This document shows positions 56,216 through 64,000 of a DNA stretch of 64,000 nt, in pieces. Every line of letters begins with the position of its first letter. Within the stretch, counting starts at the first letter, position 1. Location: NCBI GenBank assembly GCA_028274465.1, contig CM051455.1, positions 123,291,462 to 123,355,461 on the forward strand, written 5' to 3'. The notes below the pieces were generated by a model. It was not told where the DNA came from and ran no database searches. It saw only the letters and a list, made by a program, of their open reading frames with translations. A program made the position numbers and the translations under genes. Source of the DNA: Plantago ovata (lineage: Eukaryota; Streptophyta; Magnoliopsida; Lamiales; Plantaginaceae).

Positions 56216-57546
56216 ACTAAAAATTTCAGAACAAAAAGGGTTTGGGTTTATTGGAAAACTAGCAAGGTTTCAAAACACAGACTTAGGCGAAATCCTCTCT
56301 TAATCATAAATCAACTAACAACTCAAAATTGATTGATTCATAAATTAGTAGTAGAATAGGGCATAGGCCTAACCTGATCGAGAAGACAAAGTCCCTTGGC
56401 CGTCTAGGTTTAGAGCGGAGAGATAGGATGGAAAAAACGGCACCTCACAAACCTACCAAACGATGAGGCCAGATAGTAAATGTGTAGTAATATTTGACCA
56501 AAACACACCCAAACCAAACATGCCATTAATGGTCCAGCAGACACATGACTGAAACAAGTTACAATAGAACACCTGCTGAAATGCTAAAAGGTATACCTCT
56601 GGAGCGTCGTGGGGCGAAGTCTCTAGAACGTCCTTTGCACTTCAAGTGCCTTCCGTACTTTCCCTAGGACCTGAGGTATAACTTGGCAAGAGTGGGGGGG
56701 GGGTTAGTGCCACAAGCCCGACTTGTCTAAGATCAATCCGGAGGGACGACATTACGTGTAGGGAGTTGGTAGGCTTCCCTAGTAAATGTAGAGTGAGAAA
56801 GTAGTGTGATGATTGAATGATTGATTGAAGTGAGCCCGTATTTGTACTAGCAATAGAATATTGCTTGAGCACTTAGGATCGTGACAAGTGTCCGACCATG
56901 ATTGAGTCTTCTATGGGCTTAGGCCCATTTGGAGTGACTCATGGGCTTTGGCCCAGATCTTCCACTAGGGTTGGCATGGGTAAAATGGTCATTCTTGGTA
57001 CCAAAGCGCTCATAGGGAGGGTGTCGCCCTAGTACCGTCCGAGGATGGGGTAGTAGGGCGACTGCCGAGCTTCTAAGGTCCGAGGACCACCTTTTTCCTT
57101 AGGACATGTTAGTTCTTCCTTGACGTAAGGAGTTATGTCTGGCCACCCGTGGTAGTAGGGCGGAAGGACACTCGTCCGACTACCTGTGCTAGTAGGGCAG
57201 AAGGGCACCATTCTTGTTCCTCTCGACGTGCTAGTAGGGCAAGGCTACGTAGCCGGAGGTCGTGGTGTAGCCCGAGGAGCTCTTTTGCTGGGCTTGCCTT
57301 TCTCCTAGCTGGTGGCTACTAGGACTTTCTGCTGCTAGTAGGGCATCACCACGCTAGTAGGGCAACTCAATGGCTAGTAGAGTAGTTGTACTCTTAGGCC
57401 GCACATAAGGACTTATGTTATTTTGCCTAGTTTTTTGTTTGGTCGGACCCTGATGAAAGGTGAACGAACCCTTCTATCATGGTCAGCCCATGACGCCCTA
57501 GTACGCTCTTAGACGTCCTCGGGGGTGGACATATTCCGACACCAAC
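56216..57546. mobile_element. Unclassified insertion between F-box pseudogenes
   Basis: The right boundary is sharp: F-box coding sequence stops at 57547, and the plus strand reads CCGACACCAACA before it. Inverted, this gives TGTTGGTGTCGG, an LTR-like start. No coding domain is found inside. It contains TGGGCTTAGGCCCA-like words near 56920-56960 and seven copies of a GCTAGTAGGGC motif (57045-57385). The left boundary is not determined. From 56216 to about 56640 nothing is recognised. Confidence 0.4.
57045..57385. repeat. GCTAGTAGGGC dispersed repeat
   Basis: Seven copies of (G)CTAGTAGGGC or close variants lie at irregular spacing of about 25-125 bp, some with GGTAGTAGGGC. The intervening sequence is unrelated. 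Confidence 0.7.
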
Positions 57547-58205
57547 AATATACTTAATCCTGGCAGGCTCAACATCAATACCGGGGATATGGATGATAAT
57601 AAGCCAGTGGATAACACGGTTTAGTACAACTTTCCCAGGTTTAGGAATAGAACAAAGTATAGTCCCACAAGGCGGAAAATCATAACTTTTCCAAATACCC
57701 ATCTTCACTGAATACACATGAACAAAAGGAGGCTCCTTAGTATCATCAAGAAAGGTAATTTTGTAATCCATAGCAGAACTGTCATAACCCAATGTCGGAC
57801 ATTTTATCCCATACCTTCTTCTTACTCGTGGTAAGTTCGGAATGCTAAGCTGCTGCCAAGTAACCGGATTCACCAACAACATTTCACTGCGGCCCTCGTT
57901 ATGTAACAAAACAATGTCATGGCAAGTGTTATCAATTTGAAACCCCTCGTCGTATGTAAACTGCAAATTCATCCTTTCTGAAAGGAAGCTGTTGTTTGGT
58001 GTTCGATAAGGCATAGCGCAAAGAATGGCTTCACCAGGAGTTTCCAAAAGGAGTGTGTTTTGTTGAGAGCTTGGTACGCCATTCCTTTGACAAACACTTG
58101 CATTTGCCAATGTCTTTCACAGGGAGTCTTGGGAAGATTTCAGTGAGGGAGGAGAATTTCATCAGCAAGATATATTGTACAATTACGAGAGTGTTTGGCG
58201 GCCAT
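57547..58205 (-). pseudogene. F-box (FBA type) pseudogene, 3' end replaced
   Basis: It starts at the ATG at 58203-58205 (MAAKHSRNCTIYLADEIL). A frameshift within the F-box follows, since LPVKDIGKCKCLSKEWRTKL continues in another frame. The FBA-associated region is open in a third frame: MLLVNPVTWQQLSIPNLPRVRRRYGIKCPTLGYDSS...DYKITFL and VHVYSVKMGIWKSYDF. The sequence is cut at 57547 by the unclassified insertion, so the C-terminal part is missing. Two frameshifts and truncation make it a pseudogene. Confidence 0.8.
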
Positions 58206-58916
58206 TGCAAAATTGAGGTAGTTGTTGTATTGTATGAGTGGGTTTGGAAAAGGACAGACTGAAAACTCTAGAGAAACAAAATACTATTATGAATCTACAT
58301 ACAATTTCAAGAATATCATCCAGCAAGTTGCAGAAGAATATTATTGAAGAAGAAGCAGAATCCATCTACAAAATCGAAAAAAAATAAAAAATAATTAAAT
58401 TAACAATTTTTATTTATTATGCTTCAACAAATATTGTAATTGTAAACAATACTAATAATCAAATTAAATGAATGTAACCCCAAAATTCATTCAAATAAAA
58501 TTCAGAAAGAAGCAAGAAAACATCCAAACAGATTGAATGAATTGATCTGAATAAATTAATCAAGCATAAATAAAGTGAAATGTTGTAGACCAATTTTTAC
58601 ACTCACCACGGTGAACAGAGTGTTTTGTCACTCTATTTACAGGCAAGCCCTCTCTAAATTTGAAATTTTGAAGTGGATTGATTATTTTGGAACGAAATGT
58701 AATTCTTAATTCATGGGGGGAAGTAATGAAAACTGACACTGTTTCAGGGTGCACTATGTAATTATTCATCTTCCTGCTTCTAAGTTACACCATTCACCCT
58801 GCATACCCTCTTTAAATTAGTCCCTCTATATTGACTGTCAAAGATACCGAGATAAAATAAAAGGACACAGACAAGAACAATACTCCAAATACATTGATCA
58901 CATAGCTTGGTACCCA
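58206..58916. other. AT-rich intergenic sequence
   Basis: It holds the upstream region of the F-box pseudogene, then AT-rich DNA with short A and T runs. No gene, repeat or structured element is recognised. Confidence 0.5.
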
Positions 58917-59548
58917 GACAAGAACGACACTTCAAATACGTCTATCAAACCCATGCAGTCATCCAAGCACTCTAACGTTGGTTTTAAGAACCCATAACAA
59001 AGATAATTAAATAGGGTGAAACTTTCGACTTCAGGAGGCCGTACAAGGGGACAACAAGTCCAATCGCACGAGAAAAATACATTTTATTACTTAGCGGTGC
59101 ACATGGTGGTAGACTATATTTAAAAAAAATGAGATAGTCAAAGGAAAAAAAGTCCCAGATGTGGGCGACCATGAAAATCGGCCTCGAGAGGGTCCATAAA
59201 TTCGACATGATATTTATGTCCCTCCCACACAAGAGTGACGCTTTGAATTCATTGAGCACGCTCTTGTGATAATTTGATTGCTCTAAAGTTTGTTTTAAGG
59301 ACCCACACTGGTTAATTAAAATGATGTAAATTTTTCGACTTCGATAGTCGTACAGAGGGGAAGGAGAGTTCAATTGCACGGGATACATATTTTCTTAAAT
59401 CAGTGCCTAGCGGTGTCCATGTTTGTGCACTTTGTTTCACAAAAGGAGACGTTTGAAAAAAGGTTCAAAAGTCCAAAACCTCTATGAAAATCGGCTAAGG
59501 AGGGTCCACAAAATCGTTGTGAGTTTTATGTCCTTCCCACACAAGAAC
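58917..59548 (+). repeat. Degenerate tandem repeat, about 312-bp period
   Basis: Two full units align (about 58917-59228 and 59229-59540), sharing ACAAGAACGACACTT/ACAAGAGTGACGCTT, TTTTAAGAACCCA/TTTTAAGGACCCA, TTTCGACTTC, CAATCGCACG/CAATTGCACG, GAAAATCGGC and GGGTCCA. A third unit begins at about 59541 and is cut by the LTR at 59549. It could be a fragment of a satellite family. Confidence 0.7.
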
Positions 59549-61549
59549 TGTAAAACCCCAGAAATTTATTTTGCTTATTTAATACTTTATTCATTAAAAA
59601 GGTATTATTAAGTAGAATATTAAAAGAAGTGGGTTTAATAAGTCAATTATGAAAAGGAGTGGGAATTAACTAAATTTCTTATTTAGACTTTTCTGACTTA
59701 TTATATATATTTGATCAGATACACGCTAAACACATAAGAAAACTAGTCTCGTATATTGCTTTTCTCAAGCGCCGTCCTCATCAGTTTTCTGGTAAGAGCT
59801 CATATCTTTATTGTTCAGTTCTGCTTTGTTTTCCTGGACATGGTTATTTACGGTTGTCCGGTCTATACCTTTTGTTGCCAGCACTTCTTTCTTTGTGAAA
59901 TTTCAATTCTTGTCTCGTTCATCAACCTCGACAGTGTTAAAAGGTAACTTCATTGTACTCAACCAATCACGTATTAACGTTATTGTTATTCCAACTATTA
60001 TTGGATTGTCATTCGTACTGATTTCAATTGTGGAGGAATGAAAAGTAATTGACGGTGTGCTGTCGGTTTGTGAAAGAACTTGGTTTTGTGTTTGATAAAT
60101 TGGAGTTCAAGGGTTTGAGTGTAGGGTTGTTATACAAATTGTCGGAAGTATAATTCAATTCTGTTCTCAATCTCGTTTTCTATCAGTGCCACTGTTTTGT
60201 CCTTTTCTGTGATGATGTCATTGCTGATGCAGTGAACCATCATCTTTTGTCCCCTTGTTTTGATTTATTTGTTCTGCTCCATTTCAGTTTAGCTATCCCG
60301 TGTAGTTTTCAAGTAGTAATTTGTACTGTTTTGCTTTGTCAGGTGTTTAGACTGAGTTAGCAGCTTGTGAGTTTTGGAGCTTCCGGTTTAGATTGAGGTA
60401 AGGGGATATTTTGACACCAAAGCTTGTATTTTCAGTATTATTATTATCTATAAAAAAAGTACTTGGTCCGTCCCTACTAAAGCTTCCCATTTAATTTTGT
60501 TGACTTTTTTAGTCTCTGTTTGAATTCGAATTAATCCTAAATCGTACCAAAAAAGTAATATTTGAAATTATATTATGAAAGTACAAATTTTATATTTTCA
60601 TAATATAATTTCAAAAATTAGTTTTTCGATATAAATTATGCCTAATTCAGAGTCAAACATAGACTAAAAAAAGTCAACAAAAGTAAATGGGAAGTTTTAG
60701 CATGGACGGAGGAAGTATGATTTATTGGATATTAAAGTTTTGTGAAACGATTTTGATAAACACTATTATATCAAGTTATGGGGCTTGATATAGTAGAAAA
60801 TAAGGATTAAGTGTGTTACCCAAAGTAAATGTTTTGAAATTGTGCATGTGATGTATGTAAATTGTTTTGTCCTAGTGCATGGACTAATGTTATGTTTGAG
60901 CTCCAGATGTGCAATGTTATGTACCATCTGGGGAATTTTGTCGTGCTAGGCCTTTATGTTGTGCCCTTTGGTGGGGTACTTTATGTTATGTAAAGCCGAC
61001 CACTGTGCCACAGGACTTATACTAGTGGCCATGGGTACATGCTTGTTGAGCCGAAATGTTACGTTATGTTTCCATGCACCTTTTGTTATGTTTGATATTA
61101 TTGGAATGTATATATATGTATGATTTTGAAGCATTACTTGATCCGGGTGGAGGTGCCAGGATGTTCTCTTACTGAGTTTGTAGCTCACCCCTTACTCCTT
61201 TTTTTTACAGACGGTCAGCAGGGCGAGCAGTGTTAGAGTTTGCTTTGGAGTTTTCGAGTTATTGTTCTTAGTAGGATTTCCTTTTATGTTCAGACCTGGC
61301 TTCTTAGTTTGTTTTGAGCTAGAGACTTGTAGCTAGTTTTGCACACTTTTGTTTTGGGATTTAGTTTGCTCTGATATTTACTCTTGGCCACAGTTTCTTT
61401 TTAAAAGTTTACGTTTCCGCAGATTATGTTATGTTTATGATTATGGTTTTGTTGAGACTTCGTGTTGACGTAAGACCATCTCACGATACACGGTCGGTCG
61501 CATCTTTTGAAAATCTTTAAAAATCGTATTTTGGTTTTGGGGCGTTACA
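59549..61549 (+). repeat. 5' LTR of a chromovirus-like gypsy element
   Basis: It starts TGTAAAACCCCAGAAA and ends GGGGCGTTACA, a form common in Tekay/Del-type chromoviruses. It is 2001 bp including a 254-bp MITE. Much of it recurs at 62936-63829. Confidence 0.85.
60460..60717. mobile_element. Stowaway-like MITE with TA duplication
   Basis: The element (60462-60715) has long terminal inverted repeats: the left end CTTGGTCCGTCCCTACTAAA matches the complement of the right end CTTCCTCCGTCCATGCTAAA, and both continue into CTTCCCATTTA and GTTGACTTTTTT. TA flanks both ends. It has no coding capacity. The second LTR copy lacks it at about 63076. Confidence 0.9.
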
Positions 61550-61553
61550 AAAG

Positions 61554-61569
61554 TGGTATCTGAACCAGG
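61554..61569 (+). other. PBS of the chromovirus-like element
   Basis: TGGTATCTGAACCAGG, four bases after the LTR, is one or two bases off the usual Met-type TGGTATCAGAGC. Nothing is recognised between here and the gag ATG. Confidence 0.7.
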
Positions 61570-61700
61570 TTTGGATCTTTTGGGTGTCTAGAACTCCTTA
61601 GGAATTGATCTTGAAAGTTTAGTTTAGGAGTTGCCTTTATTTTATTAGGACCTTTGTGTTTCGTTCTTACTCTTTTGGTTAACTCTGCAACAGTGCGAAA

Positions 61701-62935
61701 ATGGTTGGTCGCAAAAAGAAAAGCAGAGGTGGAGGCAATGCATGCCCAAGTGCTAGTCGTCCTAGAGTTGATCTAGAGGAACCAAAAACGATTCGTCGAC
61801 CTCCATCACCATCTCCGCGGGGGGATGCTGCTGCTAGGGAACTGAATGCAGTGGCAACCTTGTTGGAGCAGCAACAGCAGTTCTTGGCGTCGAGACAGTC
61901 CTCAGTTTCCTGCTTTGAGAGGTTCCAGAGGACTCACTATCAGGAGTTTGAGGGTGGTTCGGATCCACTTAAGGCTAAAAATGGATCACAGGAATCGAGG
62001 AGAGGTTTCAGGCATTGGAGTTTCCAGAGGAAGTGTGGTTGAGGGTCACTGTCTCTCATTTAGCTGGGAATGCTAAGTTCCGATGGGATGCGACGAAGAT
62101 TACCCAGGAGAGTGCCGCCAACCCGATGACTTGGGTGCGCTTCAAAGAGCTTTTCCTTCAGCAGTACTTTCCCGAGTCCACGAAGTTAGAGTTGCAGCTG
62201 CAGTTTCTTAACCTGAAACAGGTGGATATGAGTGTGTTGGATTTGGTGGATAAGTTCCATGAGTTGAGACGTTTCTCCCCAGCTTACATGGTGTTGAAAG
62301 CAGCAAAGTCACTTTATTCTACAATTGTTTGAGGGAGGATATTCGTATGAGTGTGGTCCCTCACATGGATAAGTCTCTGGTTGATGCTGTGGAGCGTGCA
62401 AAGGTTGTGGAGAGGGCACTGCCAAAGAATCTACCACCGAAGAGGGATTTGAAGAGGCCGCATGATCATTTTCACAGAGGCAACAACTCTAGTGGCAACA
62501 AAGTGGCGAAAGGAGATGGGGCCCGTTTTGTATCGAGATTTTGTGAGAACTGTCATAGGAATCATCCTGGGGAGTGTCGTTGGAAGACACGTGGTTGTTT
62601 TGGTTGTGGAGACACGCGTCATCAAGTTAAGGACTGTCCGAAAAATATTAACCAAGGGAAGCAGTTGGCAATAGCACCTGGTGGTCGAGCACCAAACAAA
62701 GAGAAGAGCAATGGAAGGGTTTTCACTATCACCCAAGGCGATGCTAATGCTAGTACCGATGTTGTTACAGGTACCCTTTCAGTTAATTATGTTGATGCAT
62801 TTGTGCTATTTGATTCTGGTGCTTCTCACTCATTTATCTCTAGAAAGTTGTCCAGTCGAAGAACTTTTTTCTTTCTAAACATATGGATTCTATGCATGTA
62901 ACTACTCCTGTGAAAAAGAATGTTGTGTGGTGCTC
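61701..62935 (+). pseudogene. Chromovirus-like gag and start of protease (broken)
   Basis: The frame starts MVGRKKKSRGGGNACP, followed by a Gln-rich region. The gag core LAGNAKFRWDATKI...MTWVRFKELFLQQYFPESTKLELQLQFLNLKQ continues in another frame after a shift near 62020, and a further shift falls near 62320. The zinc knuckle CFGCGDTRHQVKDC is complete. The protease motif VLFDSGASHSFIS follows. A last short coding stretch ends near 62935, where LTR sequence starts abruptly. RT, RNase H, integrase and chromodomain are absent. Confidence 0.88.
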
Positions 62936-63829
62936 GAAGAATGTACTGCTTTGCTTTGTTAGGTGTTTAGACTGAGTTAGCAGCTTGTGAGTTTTGGAGC
63001 TTACGGTTTAGTTTGAGGTAAGGGGATATTCTGATACCAAATTTTGTATTTTCAGTATTATTATTATCTATAATTAAAGTTTGATTTATTGGATATTAAA
63101 GTTTTGTGAAACGGTTTTGATAAACACTATTATATCAAGTTATGGGGCTTGATATAGTAGAAAATAAGGATCAAGTGTGTTACCCAAAGTAAATGTTTTG
63201 AAATTGTGCATGTGATGTATGTAAATTGTTTTGTCCTAGTGCATGGACTAATGTTATGTTTGAGCTGCAGATGTGCCTGTGTAATGTTATGTACCCTTCG
63301 GGGAATTTTGTCGTGCTAGCCCTTTATGTTGTGCCCTTTGGTGGGGTACTTTATGTTATGTTATGTTATGTAAAGCCGACCTCTGTGCCACCGGACTTAT
63401 ACTAGTGGCCATCGGTACATGCTTGTTGAGCCGAAATGTTACGTTATGTTTGCATGCACCTTTTGTTACGTGTGATATTATTGGAATGTATATATATGTA
63501 TGATTTTGAAGCATTACTTGATCTGGGTGGAGGTGCCAGGATGTTCTCTTACTGAGTTTGTAGCTAACCCCTTACTCCTTTTATTTACAGACGGTCAGCA
63601 GGGTGAGCAGTGTTAGAGTTTGCTTTGGAGTTTTCGAGTTATTGTTCTTTGTAGGATTTCCTTTTATGATCAAACCTAGATTCTTAGTTTGTTTTGAGCT
63701 AGAGACTTGTAGCTAGTTTGCAGACTTTTGTTTTGGGATTTAGTTTGCTATGATATTTACTCATAGATACAGTTTCTTTTTAAAAGTTTACGTTTCCGCA
63801 GATTATGTTATGTTTATGATTATGGTTTT
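62936..63829 (+). repeat. Truncated 3' LTR of the chromovirus-like element
   Basis: It matches 60322 onward in the 5' LTR, without the MITE, and has two extra TTATG units near 63357. Its start is a deletion junction with gag that shares TGTACTG, and its end is cut at 63829 by the next insertion. Confidence 0.88.
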
Positions 63830-64000
63830 TGTTGGTCCCTTTAAACAACAAGAAAAGATTAGAGGGGGAGGGTGAATAGTCTTTTGAAACTATTCGTCGT
63901 TTAAAACTTTCTCAGCAAGTGCTTATTTCTTTTCAGTAATGAGTTTGCTGGTACTTATCTTTCTCAGCAAGTGCTTATTACGTTTCAATAACGAGTTTGC
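63830..64000 (-). mobile_element. LTR edge of a second giant-family element
   Basis: It reads TGTTGGTCCCTTTAAACAAC, the inverse of the giant-element LTR end at 5500 and 25713, and follows it to the end of the window. The CTCAGCAAGTGCTTATT segment is present twice here and once in the other LTRs. Confidence 0.88.

Noticed and set aside
59756-60041. Hydrophobic plus-strand ORFs
   Set aside because: They lie in the LTR of the chromovirus-like element and have no homologue or conserved motif that I recognise.

Overview
The window reads as heterochromatic nuclear DNA of a flowering plant, most likely a eudicot. Almost every recognisable stretch belongs to nested LTR retrotransposons of plant Ty1/copia and Ty3/gypsy types, with plant F-box pseudogenes and a Stowaway-like MITE between them. 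No intact host gene, rRNA or tRNA gene is visible. Species cannot be named from the sequence.

Layout, left to right. (1) 1-3816 and 25714-29710 are two halves of one minus-strand Ty1/copia element (Copia-1). Its gag is split by a plus-strand giant copia element at 3817-25713, with a 5-bp target duplication ACTTC on each side. The giant element has 1.7-kb LTRs, a Met-type PBS, gag, pol, a run of hairpins after pol, an internal TATA-like box and a long intron-bearing post-pol gene, as in the Sirevirus/SIRE lineage. Its interior is present twice around a run of exactly 100 Ns (15385-15484). I read this mainly as two overlapping contig ends that were never merged. (2) 29711-40627 is a minus-strand chain of two Athila-like gypsy elements sharing one LTR (31445-32864). 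They carry gag-protease and an envelope-like ORF but no RT or integrase, so they are non-autonomous. (3) 40628-55682 is a second minus-strand SIRE-like copia element (Copia-2: LTR, PBS, gag, pol, envelope-like ORF). Its RT domain is interrupted by another Athila-like element at 44032-50815 (target duplication GTAAT), which itself carries a truncated Copia-1-type LTR at 48787-49640. (4) 55683-59548 holds two broken F-box genes, an unclassified insertion and a degenerate tandem repeat of about 312 bp. (5) 59549-63829 is a plus-strand chromovirus-like gypsy deletion derivative (LTR, gag, protease, truncated LTR) with a MITE in its 5' LTR. (6) 63830-64000 is the edge of a second, inverted copy of the giant-element LTR.

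The coding parts are decayed by frameshifts and stops. The structured non-coding parts are the most interesting content. Several families carry their own array of short inverted repeats in which the loop is constant while the arms change in a complementary way: seven-nucleotide ACRGGNA loops after pol of the giant element, seven-nucleotide GCCGCCT loops and three-nucleotide centres in the Copia-1 leader, CCAAGCG/CGCTTGG and GGGGCG/CGCCCC pairs in the Athila-like elements, and AACCTATTC/GAATAGGTT hairpins beside polypurine-like tracts. This covariation suggests selection on RNA or DNA structure. The other notable system is the intron-containing gene downstream of pol in the giant element, with phase-0 mini-exons that all end in Gln-Gln and a stop codon placed inside an optional intron.
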